DNA of 33,216 nucleotides from Nitrospirales bacterium. Its GTDB lineage: Bacteria > Nitrospirota > Nitrospiria > Nitrospirales > UBA8639. Below the pieces are notes generated by a model. That model was given only the letters and a program-made list of their open reading frames with translations, did no database searches and was not told where the DNA came from. The stretch covers positions 1 through 33,216 of the forward strand of contig BQIU01000047.1 in NCBI GenBank assembly GCA_021603905.1. Reading direction: 5' to 3'. Below, in pieces: positions 15,337 through 23,539 of this stretch (position 1 is its first letter; every line of letters starts with the position of its first letter). The position numbers were made by a program, and so were the translations under genes.

Positions 15337-16551
15337 TTAATGAGCGGCCCACTGTACGGTCTTGAGATCGACTCCCTCTTTCGCCATCTCATAAAGCGGT
15401 GACATGGCCCGTAAGTGATTGACGGCCTTCACCATACGATCAATGGTATATTCCACTTCTTCAGCGGTATTAAACCGACCAAGACCGAATCGGATGGATG
15501 AATGGGCCAGATCTGATCCGACACCTAAGGCCCGCAAGACATATGATGGCTCAAGCGTCGCTGAGGTACAAGCTGACCCAGAAGACAAGGCAATCTCTTT
15601 GACGCCCATCAATAATGCCTCACCTTCTACATAAGCAAAACTCAAGTTAAGGTTCCCTGGTAAACGTTCCGTACGATGCCCATTCAAATAGACTTCTTCG
15701 AGTTCTTTGGTAATACCTTCTTCTAAACGATCACGAAGCTTAATGAGTCGTTCTGCCTCGGAGGCCATTTCCTGTTCACACAATTCACATGCTTTTCCAA
15801 ACCCAACAACAAGAGGAACTGGAAGTGTTCCTGATCGCATGCCGCGCTCATGACCACCACCATGAATCATAGGTTCGAGACGAACACGTGGTCCTTTCCG
15901 ACGAACGTAGAGTGCGCCGATGCCTTTGGGGCCATAGATTTTATGACTAGTAAAGGCCATTAAATCAACACCCAAATCTTGAACATCAACCGGAATTTTC
16001 CCGACGCCTTGCGTAGCATCGCAATGGAAAATGATCCCTTTCTCTTTCGCAATCTTTCCAATTTCCCGAATAGGATTAATCGTCCCTATCTCGTTATTAG
16101 CCAACATAATTGAAATAAGAATGGTTTTGTCGGTAATGGCATTTCGTACGTCTTCAGGATTCACCATTCCATCTTTACCCACATCTAAATAGGTGACCTT
16201 TACACCTTTTTTCTCTAAAGCTTTTGCTGTATCGATGACAGCGCGGTGTTCGGTAGAACTGGTAATAATATGATCACCTTTTTCACGATACATCTCCACC
16301 ACACCTTTGAGGGCCAAGTTATCAGACTCTGTCGCACCACTCGTAAAGACGATTTCCTTCGGGTCGGCATGAATTAACTTGGCAATTTGCTTTCGCGCTT
16401 TATCAACACCCGCCTCACTCTCCCACCCAAAACTATGATTACGACTCGCCGAATTCCCGAACTTTTCGGTAAAGTAGGGAAGCATCTCTTCCACAACTCT
16501 TGGATCACACGGGGTCGTGGAATGATTGTCTAAATATATCGGCAACTTCAT
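15337..16551 (-). CDS. iscS: Cysteine desulfurase IscS
   Basis: The 404-aa PLP enzyme has the lysine that binds the cofactor (Lys204 in [11 protein letters not shown]), His102 in SSTEHRAV, and the catalytic Cys328 on the mobile loop in [10 protein letters not shown]. The SGSACTS form with a long loop is that of group I desulfurases (IscS/NifS). It converts cysteine to alanine and supplies persulfide sulfur to IscU. Its ATG overlaps the iscR stop codon in an ATGA arrangement, so translation is coupled. Confidence 0.95.
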   Translation of the reverse strand: MKLPIYLDNHSTTPCDPRVVEEMLPYFTEKFGNSASRNHSFGWESEAGVDKARKQIAKLIHADPKEIVFTSGATESDNLALKGVVEMYREKGDHIITSSTEHRAVIDTAKALEKKGVKVTYLDVGKDGMVNPEDVRNAITDKTILISIMLANNEIGTINPIREIGKIAKEKGIIFHCDATQGVGKIPVDVQDLGVDLMAFTSHKIYGPKGIGALYVRRKGPRVRLEPMIHGGGHERGMRSGTLPVPLVVGFGKACELCEQEMASEAERLIKLRDRLEEGITKELEEVYLNGHRTERLPGNLNLSFAYVEGEALLMGVKEIALSSGSACTSATLEPSYVLRALGVGSDLAHSSIRFGLGRFNTAEEVEYTIDRMVKAVNHLRAMSPLYEMAKEGVDLKTVQWAAH

Positions 16552-17021
16552 AATTGCACTCCTTCTGCTTTACGCGATTCAACAATAATTAATGGAGAAC
16601 CCACCATCATATCTTCAATGGACATGCTATTCAGTAACTGTGAAATACTTTCTTGAACACGTAGGAGCGGCGTGCGAATATTACAACGATCCATCTGATC
16701 ACACGACGAATCTTCTTTTTCGTGGTAACAATCAGCAATGCCGAGAGGACCTTCAATCGCTTCCAACACTTGCGCAATGGTAATGAACTTCGGCTCGCGT
16801 GCTAAGATGTACCCCCCCTTGGGTCCATTATGACTTTCAATAATATCTTGCTTGGCTAACGTTTGAAGCACCTTAGCCAAAAGCTCAACGGGAATATGAT
16901 ACTCTTCGGCGACTTCCTTGGTGTTAACAACACGTGTCTCTGTCACATCACCGAATTGTATAGAAGCCATGTAGTGCAAAGCCATCAGAGCATAATCAGC
17001 TTTTTTAGAGAGCTTTAACAT
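16548..17021 (-). CDS. iscR: Rrf2-family regulator IscR
   Basis: The 157-aa protein has an N-terminal winged helix ([37 protein letters not shown]) and three cysteines, Cys98, Cys107 and Cys113, for a 2Fe-2S cluster. In E. coli IscR the cysteines are spaced C-x5-C-x5-C, with a His ligand three residues after the last. Here the spacing is C-x8-C-x5-C and that position is Arg116, so the fourth ligand must be something else. It heads the isc operon and probably represses it when clusters are sufficient. A palindrome at 17112-17123 in its promoter is a candidate site. Confidence 0.9.
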   Translation of the reverse strand: MLKLSKKADYALMALHYMASIQFGDVTETRVVNTKEVAEEYHIPVELLAKVLQTLAKQDIIESHNGPKGGYILAREPKFITIAQVLEAIEGPLGIADCYHEKEDSSCDQMDRCNIRTPLLRVQESISQLLNSMSIEDMMVGSPLIIVESRKAEGVQL

Positions 17022-17088
17022 ATTTTAATTACTTTACTCGTGAATGTATTGCACATGATAATTAACTCCGACTATTGTACTCGTACTT

Positions 17089-17118
17089 ATGCTAGCATTG
17101 ACCTAAGCACCTAGTCAA
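17089..17118 (-). promoter_or_regulatory. Candidate promoter of the isc operon
   Basis: On the minus strand TTGACT (17118-17113), an 18-nt spacer and TAGCAT (17094-17089). Transcription would start about 60 nt before the iscR ATG. Its -35 lies inside the palindrome at 17112-17123. Confidence 0.55.
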
Positions 17119-17127
17119 GACTAAAAT
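17098..17127 (+). promoter_or_regulatory. Candidate promoter of fdx
   Basis: TTGACC at 17098-17103, an 18-nt spacer and TAAAAT at 17122-17127. It interleaves with the opposite isc promoter and gives a leader of roughly 130 nt to the fdx ATG. Confidence 0.5.
17112..17123. promoter_or_regulatory. Palindrome TAGTC-N2-GACTA shared by the isc and fdx promoters
   Basis: TAGTCAAGACTA is a perfect 5+5 inverted repeat. It covers the -35 of the isc promoter and lies between the -35 and -10 of the fdx promoter. A bound repressor would block both. TCGGAGAT also occurs twice just to the right (about 17130 and 17146) and CTCCGACTAT lies to the left; these may be further sites. Assignment to IscR is inference. 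Confidence 0.5.
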
Positions 17128-17262
17128 GGTCGGAGATTCAAATTATCGGAGATAAAATTGGTCCTATTCGTCACAATAAGCACATTCATGCACTTCAGGC
17201 AAAAAACATTTACATAAAGCCCACACGTTATTCAAAATTAATGAAACATATAAGGAGAATCC

Positions 17263-17676
17263 ATGGGAGGCAGTAATCCGTATATCGAAAAAGTTGAGAC
17301 ACAATCTGCAACAAAATCTTTTACCATTACCTTTAAAACTCCGGACGAAACACTTGAAATAAAGGTCGACCCTGAGAAAGTGCCCTATGGTGAAACTGGA
17401 TTGCCAGGTAGTGTTTTAGATATTGCCCTTGGTGCCGGCATCGACTTAGAACATGCATGTGGTGGGGTCTGCGCGTGCTCGACTTGTCACGTGATTGTCA
17501 AAGAAGGACTCGACACCTGTCCAGAACCAACTGAAGATGAAGACGATCAACTTGAAGAAGCCCCAGGGCTCTCCCTTCAATCACGGTTGGCTTGTCAATG
17601 TGTACCGAATGGGGAGAAAAATTTAGTGATTGAAATTCCTGAGTGGAATAAAAACCTTGTGAAGGAAGCTCATTAA
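17263..17676 (+). CDS. fdx: ISC-type 2Fe-2S ferredoxin
   Basis: The 137-aa ferredoxin has the adrenodoxin-type cluster motif C-x5-C-x2-C (Cys66, Cys72, Cys75 in ACGGVCACSTC) and a fourth ligand at Cys111 in RLACQC. The acidic EDEDDQLEEAP stretch is typical of Isc ferredoxins. An N-terminal extension of about 18 residues precedes the fold. It supplies electrons for cluster assembly on IscU. In enterobacteria fdx sits between hscA and iscX; here it is divergent from the operon, across a shared control region. It has a strong AAGGAG site. No terminator was found directly after it. Confidence 0.92.
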   Translation: MGGSNPYIEKVETQSATKSFTITFKTPDETLEIKVDPEKVPYGETGLPGSVLDIALGAGIDLEHACGGVCACSTCHVIVKEGLDTCPEPTEDEDDQLEEAPGLSLQSRLACQCVPNGEKNLVIEIPEWNKNLVKEAH

Positions 17677-18019
17677 GTCACGAGGAAAGACAGGATTATA
17701 GCGAATTTAATTAACTTCCAGTTGATTAAGGAAATGAAACCTAAGACGACGGTTGTTGAGTACCTCTCGCAGGGTTGAAATGGTTGCCAATGGTGAGACT
17801 TGGTTGACTTGGAGTGTTAATGATAGGTCACCTAGACAGCGAAAAAAGAATCATCAAATGTCGGATAAGGTTATACCCGACCCGCATGGATGCCTCTGGC
17901 AGCAATTGACCTTGCATATCACGTAGTGGATATCAGTATTTAGTATTTTGGTATTCTAGCGATTCGGTATAACTGAAACGGCTATAACCGGCAATACACA
18001 ATAAGGTTGCCTACAAAAG
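17677..18019. other. Gene-free stretch between fdx and the tRNA-Asn terminator
   Basis: About 340 bp with no open frame of useful length. No convincing promoter pair or long inverted repeat was seen. The segment near 17935-17955 repeats the word AGTATT, but not as an ordered array. Confidence 0.5.
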
Positions 18020-18054
18020 AAAAGGCTAGCGAAACTGTTTCGCTAGCCTTTTTT
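18020..18054 (-). terminator. Bidirectional terminator downstream of tRNA-Asn
   Basis: GGCTAGCGAAA pairs perfectly with TTTCGCTAGCC around a 3-nt loop, giving an 11-bp stem. A T-run follows on the plus strand and TTTTCTTTT on the minus strand. It ends the tRNA transcript and may also stop rightward transcription from fdx. Confidence 0.85.
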
Positions 18055-18056
18055 AT

Positions 18057-18132
18057 TGGCTCCCCGGGCAGGACTCGAACCTGCGACCATTCGGTTAACA
18101 GCCGAACGCTCTACCAGCTGAGCTACCGAGGA
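18057..18132 (-). tRNA. tRNA-Asn (GTT)
   Basis: The 76-nt minus-strand gene folds into a full cloverleaf: a 7-bp acceptor (TCCTCGG with CCGGGGA, including one T-G pair), a D arm with AGCTCAGCTGGTAGAGC, an anticodon loop CTGTTAA (anticodon GTT), and a T arm with GGTTCGAACC. The discriminator is G and the CCA end is encoded. TATAAC lies about 9 nt before the expected transcript start and may be its -10. Confidence 0.95.
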
Positions 18133-18284
18133 ATAGTCCCATGTCAAGTTATACACGCTATAGAACGGGTCAACTATACCATACTCACTATGATGATCAA
18201 TACTTCATTAAAATTTTCAGAAATATTTACAAAGGAAAAATCATCATGGAATCCTGTCTTTTCTTTCGGATCATTCGAATATTC

Positions 18285-18548
18285 TTAAAATTGAAAATCC
18301 GCAGAATCCTCTTCTCCTTCGTCGGCTTCAGAAGCCCCACCATCAGAAAGTGCGACAAAATGACGTGCCCATGATAAGTAAATATTTGCACTATCTTTCA
18401 TCGCATCCGCACCGTTTATCAACTTGGTAATGACTTCAGGATCACCACCCGTTGTTTCCATTTCTATAGCTCTGGACTGCAGCATATTATGAAATTCCTG
18501 CATTTGCGCACCAATCCCAGAAACCTTTTCTCTCAATTCATCGCTCAT
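18285..18548 (-). CDS. Small acidic protein of unknown function beside the oxidoreductase operon
   Basis: The 87-aa product is predicted largely helical (residues about 1-72) and ends in a strongly acidic tail (EADEGEEDSADFQF). It has no cysteine, membrane segment or recognised domain. It lies on the same strand just after the epsilon-subunit gene but beyond a strong terminator, so it is either expressed by readthrough or from its own promoter in the roughly 85 bp between. Its ribosome site (GGTAGG) sits in a small hairpin with CCTAC upstream, which may modulate translation. Association with the oxidoreductase is inferred from position only. Confidence 0.7.
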   Translation of the reverse strand: MSDELREKVSGIGAQMQEFHNMLQSRAIEMETTGGDPEVITKLINGADAMKDSANIYLSWARHFVALSDGGASEADEGEEDSADFQF

Positions 18549-18632
18549 AATCCCTACCTTTCCCGTAGGTCTCTAAAAGGCACTGTCGACTATTGCTCTT
18601 GGAGTGGTAGTCTAGACATTGACAGAAAACGT

Positions 18633-18670
18633 AAAAAAGCCTCGCGATACTAAACCTAAAATCGCGAGGC
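18633..18670 (-). terminator. Rho-independent terminator after the oxidoreductase operon
   Basis: On the minus strand GCCTCGCGAT pairs with ATCGCGAGGC around a 12-nt loop and runs into TTTTTT. It closes the five-gene oxidoreductase operon. Confidence 0.9.
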
Positions 18671-18689
18671 TTTCCTATTTGTCGGTCCA

Positions 18690-18968
18690 TTAGCCTTGAT
18701 AGGCTTGACCAAGTTCAGCAGCTTCACCCGCTTGGTCCATTAATTTCCCATCCGAGCTCACCGCAACCATATCAATCGCTTGATGTTTCGCTGCATCACA
18801 CACGACTTTACACAGCTCACACCCCTTACACCGATCAATGGCAACTTCTGCAACCATCTTTTCAGAATTTAAATCAAGACAGTTGGCTTCCGGGCAATAC
18901 ATAATGCAAAGCCGGCAACCTTTTTTCGCCACACACTTATCATCTGTCACTAAGGCAACATTATACAT
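18690..18968 (-). CDS. 2-oxoacid:ferredoxin oxidoreductase, ferredoxin-like epsilon subunit (2x[4Fe-4S])
   Basis: The 92-aa protein has two 4Fe-4S motifs: C-x5-C-x2-C-x3-CP (CVAKKGCRLCIMYCP) and CKGCELCKVVC. Mass and position fit the small 4Fe-4S subunit (ForE-like) of the five-subunit enzymes. It would carry electrons between external ferredoxin and the catalytic beta subunit. It is the last gene of the operon, about 38 nt after gamma, and a terminator follows. Confidence 0.87.
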   Translation of the reverse strand: MYNVALVTDDKCVAKKGCRLCIMYCPEANCLDLNSEKMVAEVAIDRCKGCELCKVVCDAAKHQAIDMVAVSSDGKLMDQAGEAAELGQAYQG

Positions 18969-19006
18969 CTATCTCTTTCCTTCTTCGCTGAGAGAGGTTC
19001 TTGATA

Positions 19007-19711
19007 TTACGCAGCAGCGGCTTCTCCAACCATTAATTCTACATGATTCTTTTCTGCCCACTCTGCGGCCATTTCATAAGATCTGGCTACCGTATCAAGA
19101 TTCTTTTTTAACAACATTTCTTTCTTTGCAAACTTCTTTTTAATCGCTTCGTCTAAGGTTGCAGTACCGCCAGACGCAACGAATTTCTTTCCAAACCGCT
19201 CTTGTAAGGCTAAGTCCAAACCATTCATGCTGACGCACTTGGTGATCCCAGCTACCGAACCAATCATGGTCATGTTTGTTGCCAATTCAGTACCTGCAAC
19301 ATCAAGGGCAATATTTGTCCCAGCTATATTAAAAACTGATACATTGAGATCTTTCAGACGCTTCACATCTTCATCTGTCAAGAGTGGCATATCTGTATTA
19401 ATGATGACTAGGCCACCTTCTTTGATTCCTGAATAAAATGGCATTGTGTAACTCTTGCCCATAGTAATGACCTGAGGGTGAAAGACTTGAATAACATCGG
19501 GAAAAACAAGTTCACCGCGGTCAAAGATCTTTCTCACTCCAATTCGACAATAACTTTCGGCTGGTGCCATACGTTTTTCAGCCCCAAAAAACGGGTTTGA
19601 AATGGCAAATTTTCCATCTTTCGATGCAGCCATGGCCATGACATGAGCCGCAGTCACGGCACCCTGTCCCCCAAGTCCAGACATTCGGATATTGATTCGA
19701 CGTAAAATCAT
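19007..19711 (-). CDS. porG: 2-oxoacid:ferredoxin oxidoreductase, gamma subunit
   Basis: The 234-aa protein begins IRMSGLGGQGAVTAAHVMA, the GxGGQG signature of the gamma domain of pyruvate and 2-oxoacid:ferredoxin oxidoreductases. The PFFGAEKRMAPAESYCRIG segment is also typical. The gamma domain binds CoA or structures the active site at the alpha/beta interface. A GAGAGGAG Shine-Dalgarno precedes the ATG, and the gene lies 28 nt after beta. Confidence 0.92.
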   Translation of the reverse strand: MILRRINIRMSGLGGQGAVTAAHVMAMAASKDGKFAISNPFFGAEKRMAPAESYCRIGVRKIFDRGELVFPDVIQVFHPQVITMGKSYTMPFYSGIKEGGLVIINTDMPLLTDEDVKRLKDLNVSVFNIAGTNIALDVAGTELATNMTMIGSVAGITKCVSMNGLDLALQERFGKKFVASGGTATLDEAIKKKFAKKEMLLKKNLDTVARSYEMAAEWAEKNHVELMVGEAAAA

Positions 19712-19739
19712 TGAATATCTCCTCTCACATGTCCTACGC

Positions 19740-20648
19740 TTATACCGTTTGGCTAGCGAGTTGCCTTTTAGCTTCAGCCTTCCGTTCCTTTTCCTTAGCT
19801 GCCATCTCAGTCAACAGTTCCTTGGCTGGCTCACTCACGTACTCTTTGTAAGCAAACCGTTCAGTTGGCTTTTCAGAGTCACGCATTTCCTGCAAACCTT
19901 CCATACTATTCTTCCCAATCTCTAAAATACACGGCGTATACAACTGCAAGTAGGTCGGGCCAATTTCTCTAGCGACATGAATAGCATTTTTAATCACTTT
20001 TTCAACTAAGTTTGGCTTACTCACCGTGCAATTCACAACGTAATGGCATCCAGATTCTCTAGCAATTTCAGGAAGACGAACTTTCTCAAAGGTCTTCCCC
20101 ACAGGCGCCATCTTTGCCACAAACCCTTTTTGCATAAGACCACTTTCTTGCCCACCGGTATTAGCGTACAGCTCGTTGTCAAAACAAATCGTCGTAAACT
20201 TTTCTTGACGGAACCATGCCTGTAAGGTCATGTCCAATCCAATATCAACCGTTGCACCATCGCCGGCTAACACCACCACATCTTTATGCTGATCTGGAAA
20301 ACGAACACTGAGCGCACGCTTGAGGCCTGAAGCGATCGCGTTTTGATTCCCAAATAACGAATGGATGTTATGAACGGCCACATGTGGAAAGACTAAACTG
20401 GTACATCCTGTTGACCCAACCATAACGGTATCTTCAGGATTCGGTAATGACGCAAGGATATAACGAAAAGCCATGGACTCCGGACACCCAGCGCAAAGAG
20501 AATGCTCCTCAATAAGCTCCTTTGCATTACCAATATCTTTCCAGCCCCGTTGCTCATTCCCATATGTCGCCCTCTGAACTAAATCCTGGTATTCAGGAGG
20601 CATAATTTCAAACAATTCTTCTGCGATCTTTATTCGTTCTTTGCTCAT
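19740..20648 (-). CDS. porB: 2-oxoacid:ferredoxin oxidoreductase, TPP-binding beta subunit
   Basis: The 302-aa subunit binds thiamine diphosphate through GDG...DN (Gly129-Asp130-Gly131; Asp157-Asn158) and a 4Fe-4S cluster through Cys52 and Cys55 (LCAGCPE), Cys82 (STGCTS) and probably Cys207. The YANTGGQES motif at 161-169 resembles the NTGGQ motif of pyruvate enzymes more than the LTGGQ form common in 2-oxoglutarate enzymes, so pyruvate is the more likely substrate, though not proven. In reverse it would carboxylate acetyl-CoA in the reductive TCA cycle. It has a strong AAGGAG site and follows alpha by about 63 nt. Confidence 0.92.
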   Translation of the reverse strand: MSKERIKIAEELFEIMPPEYQDLVQRATYGNEQRGWKDIGNAKELIEEHSLCAGCPESMAFRYILASLPNPEDTVMVGSTGCTSLVFPHVAVHNIHSLFGNQNAIASGLKRALSVRFPDQHKDVVVLAGDGATVDIGLDMTLQAWFRQEKFTTICFDNELYANTGGQESGLMQKGFVAKMAPVGKTFEKVRLPEIARESGCHYVVNCTVSKPNLVEKVIKNAIHVAREIGPTYLQLYTPCILEIGKNSMEGLQEMRDSEKPTERFAYKEYVSEPAKELLTEMAAKEKERKAEAKRQLASQTV

Positions 20649-20711
20649 AATTTTCTCCTTATTTTCGTTATCTGCTTCAAAGACGTACCTTCACAAGATG
20701 CTCGATGCTTC

Positions 20712-21920
20712 TCAGCCTCCCCGTCCGGCTAGCGATGGCGCCTTGACACCCAAGACCGTCTTGATCTCTGCAGCAATAATTTCTGGAGGCATTGTCATGC
20801 CGCCGCAGACATGGGGTCCAGCGTGAACCCGTTCATTATTTGGAATAGTAGCCTTGACTTCACGGGCCAGCCAGCCAACAACATTAAACTCAGGAACAAT
20901 GATATGCTTCGCATGTTTTGTGGCCTCTTTGATCTCCTCTCCAGGCCATGGCCGTAAGGTTTTCACCTTTACTAACCCAACATTGATGCCCTCATCTTCT
21001 AAGATAGCAATAGCTTCTCGACTTTGAGAAACGGCAGTCCCAGATGCCACCACAATCACATCCGCATCCGTATTTTCAGTATCGATCAATCCATTCATCC
21101 AACCGATCGTGTGTTTTCGTGACCGCTCAACAGCCGCCCACACCTCTTGTTGCCAACTTGCATGAGTTGCATAACTGATGTAGTTACTTTTCATCACAAA
21201 CGGATCTCTCATCATGCGAACCGGCGGACATTCCATATCCATACATGGAACGGGTGAGCGGTAAGGGTCATATGGTGGGAGGCACATATCAACTGGAGTC
21301 AGATCTACCATATCTTTTGTATGGGTCACAAAAAACCCATCGCAACATAAGGCCAACGGTAAATGAACATCGGGCTCCTCTGAAACCATGTACCCCAACA
21401 GAATCCAATCATAGAAATCTTGGGCAGTTTCCGCATGCCACACAAGCATTCCGGTTTGCATCAAGTAAGAAATTTCCAACGTGTCGGGCTGAATCGAGAG
21501 CGGCGAATTAATACCTCGGCAGGTCACAATCATCTGAATAGGCAGCCGTGCTCCGGCCCACATCGGGAAATTTTCCATCGCCCGCATCGTCCCTGGACCC
21601 GCTGTGGTGGTAAATACGCGGGCTCCACCAAAGGCAGCACCAGCGCATTGGGACATGACAGCAAATTCACTTTCACCTCTGAAGTAATCACCAATATAAC
21701 CTTCGGCAAAAAGTTCACCGCATAACGCCGCAGCTTCACTTTGCGGGGTAATAGGATAGGCAACCATAATGTCACAAGAGGCTCGACGTACCGCTTCTTT
21801 AATGACTTCACTTCCTGTAAAAAATGAGGGCGTTCTTGGCGCCTCATACATCATGTGCCTGGGGTCAGTGAACGTCTGCCCTTTATTATTCTTTTGTCCG
21901 ATGACTGATAGAGTCGCCAT
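20712..21920 (-). CDS. porA: 2-oxoacid:ferredoxin oxidoreductase, alpha subunit
   Basis: The 402-aa subunit shows the pyrimidine-binding domain with AYPITPQSEAA, a glutamate-containing RGESEFAVMSQCAGAAFGG and TTTAGPGTMRAMEN. It then has a transketolase-C-like domain (ADVIVVASGTAVSQSREAI, LRPWPGEEI). It pairs with beta to form the TPP active site. An AAAGGAGG lies upstream of the ATG. About 135 bp separate it from the delta gene, with an inverted TAACCC/GGGTTA pair (about 21962 and 22002) that could form a leader structure. Confidence 0.93.
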   Translation of the reverse strand: MATLSVIGQKNNKGQTFTDPRHMMYEAPRTPSFFTGSEVIKEAVRRASCDIMVAYPITPQSEAAALCGELFAEGYIGDYFRGESEFAVMSQCAGAAFGGARVFTTTAGPGTMRAMENFPMWAGARLPIQMIVTCRGINSPLSIQPDTLEISYLMQTGMLVWHAETAQDFYDWILLGYMVSEEPDVHLPLALCCDGFFVTHTKDMVDLTPVDMCLPPYDPYRSPVPCMDMECPPVRMMRDPFVMKSNYISYATHASWQQEVWAAVERSRKHTIGWMNGLIDTENTDADVIVVASGTAVSQSREAIAILEDEGINVGLVKVKTLRPWPGEEIKEATKHAKHIIVPEFNVVGWLAREVKATIPNNERVHAGPHVCGGMTMPPEIIAAEIKTVLGVKAPSLAGRGG

Positions 21921-22055
21921 GAGTACGACCTCCTTTATATGATTAAGTCACATTAGGGGCGTAACCCGAAGTTTTTACGACGAAAGTCACGCGACTAATT
22001 GGGTTAGACATGCAAAATGAATTCACGTTGAGGAAATTCCTAATTTCCACCTGAC

Positions 22056-22667
22056 TTACTGTGGTGGCTCGACTGTTCCTTTTAACTTTTTAACCCAATC
22101 TGCCAATCTCAATATCTTATCGGCTGTCGTATCCCGAACCGAAAGCATGGCATCTTCATGTCCAGCTTGCGCACACATTGCGATTGTATAGCAATCTGTT
22201 CCACCACGAATAATCTTGAGTGATAAATTGGCTTGATGACAATGCACCCCAACAAATATGCAGGCATCAATCTTATTATGCCAAATGGTGAGATTGGGAT
22301 GATTAGGATTGATCTCAATTTCTGGGTTTATTTTAGGGTACTTCGGTCTATAATCTGGCATCGGGATGAGCATTGGCGTTTGAGTGGAGGCCACACAGTC
22401 CTTCAAGGTCTCAAAAAGGTGACGAATCGCTTTTGCCTTTTTAGCTGCCTTCTCATTCCATGCCCACAGAACAAGTGGTCCTGGGAAAATAGTGGGAACC
22501 TTAGCAGAAAGAAATTGCTTAGCAGCTTCTTCCATCGCTTGCTCTTCTGGAACAATTGATCCATGTATATGTCCTTGACCGGGATCTGGTAAACTATTTC
22601 CCATGCTCGCAGCTGAAGGAGGAAGAAAGTGTTCAGGTCCCGGCATTACCTTATAACGTGTGGTCAT
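22056..22667 (-). CDS. 2-oxoacid:ferredoxin oxidoreductase, delta subunit (CODH-beta-like family)
   Basis: First gene of the operon, in the place of forD in the Hydrogenobacter forDABGE order. The 203-aa protein lacks the 4Fe-4S motifs of ordinary delta subunits; databases tend to call such proteins carbon monoxide dehydrogenase beta subunit family. Recognisable stretches are PTIFPGPLVLWAW, LTIWHNKIDACIFVGVHCHQ and IRGGTDCYTIAMCAQAGHEDA. Its role within the complex is not established. The frame opens at a TTG at 22685, but ATG 22667, about 12 nt after a GGAG, is preferred. The operon promoter must lie in the 280 bp upstream; no clear consensus pair is seen. Confidence 0.8.
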   Translation of the reverse strand: MTTRYKVMPGPEHFLPPSAASMGNSLPDPGQGHIHGSIVPEEQAMEEAAKQFLSAKVPTIFPGPLVLWAWNEKAAKKAKAIRHLFETLKDCVASTQTPMLIPMPDYRPKYPKINPEIEINPNHPNLTIWHNKIDACIFVGVHCHQANLSLKIIRGGTDCYTIAMCAQAGHEDAMLSVRDTTADKILRLADWVKKLKGTVEPPQ

Positions 22668-22947
22668 TTTCTTTAAAATCTCCAATGAGTTATAAAATTA
22701 GCCTCTTGAAAGACATCCATAGTATTCTTCACTCTATGAGAAACAGGGAACATTCGCAACCTCGAAAAAGGCCCAAGTCTTTATTTAAATAGACTAATGA
22801 CAAGTTAAAACATGAGCCTTTCGCCCTACCAAGCAGAGAGGCAACGCCCAGTATAGGGTCATAATTTACACCTTGTCAAATGCTGAGAATACAGATCTGA
22901 CCTAATTTCAACAGTCTTGATGGGTACAGTATTTTCTTACCTTAACC

Positions 22948-23427
22948 TTATCGATCGTTCACATCGATGACCTGATAGACCCATTCAGACTTTCCCTGCA
23001 AACTGAAAGGAGAAGAAAACGGAACGGAAATTTGAAAATCCCTAGCCTGACCAGGGGGAATTTCCTTCGATACGCGCCCTTCTTCTTGAGCAACAATTTG
23101 ACAAGGATCACTCTCACAATCATTGACCGTCACTTCAACGATCACCTGATGCAAAGGGCTCATTGACGAATGATTGAGAATCCTTCCGCTGACAACATAT
23201 GATCTGGAATTTAACCCTGGCTTCGCCTGCATGTCTTCAAGTACAACTTGCGAAAGCGGGAAATTCGAATGAGCAAGTTCTCTCTCACGATTATCAAGCC
23301 AAATAATCAGAGCAACAACACTTAATACTCCTGCCAAGGTGATCCAGAGGGCACGTCTAAATTGAGGAAGAAAAAACACCGCTACAAGCAAAACAAGAAT
23401 AGCAACAAGGATAATGACGCGAAGCAT
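22948..23427 (-). CDS. Small membrane-anchored protein of unknown function
   Basis: The 159-aa product has two hydrophobic helices (about residues 2-20 and 28-44) and a C-terminal domain of about 110 residues with a beta-rich pattern (YVVSGRILNHSS, VIVEVTVNDC, FQISVPFS) and two cysteines six residues apart (ESDPC preceded by NDC). This pattern resembles FxLYD-type extracytoplasmic domains. I recognise no specific function. It is transcribed toward the oxidoreductase operon and divergent from the CysQ-like gene; a weak CGGA is the only ribosome site. Confidence 0.75.
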   Translation of the reverse strand: MLRVIILVAILVLLVAVFFLPQFRRALWITLAGVLSVVALIIWLDNRERELAHSNFPLSQVVLEDMQAKPGLNSRSYVVSGRILNHSSMSPLHQVIVEVTVNDCESDPCQIVAQEEGRVSKEIPPGQARDFQISVPFSSPFSLQGKSEWVYQVIDVNDR

Positions 23428-23539
23428 CTGTAGTTTCCGTTAGATTAATACCAATTCAATGCTGATATCTGACAAAGTCTCAGCTCGAACCTATCAATTG
23501 CACGATCAATAATACCCTAACCGTTAGGAGCGCCTGTTC

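Noticed and set aside
18007..18374. Plus-strand open frames over the tRNA region
   Set aside because: They run through a tRNA gene and a terminator on the other strand and have no protein-like pattern.
21245..21847. Open frames in other phases and strands within the oxidoreductase alpha gene
   Set aside because: They are shadows of a well-supported gene with intact family motifs.
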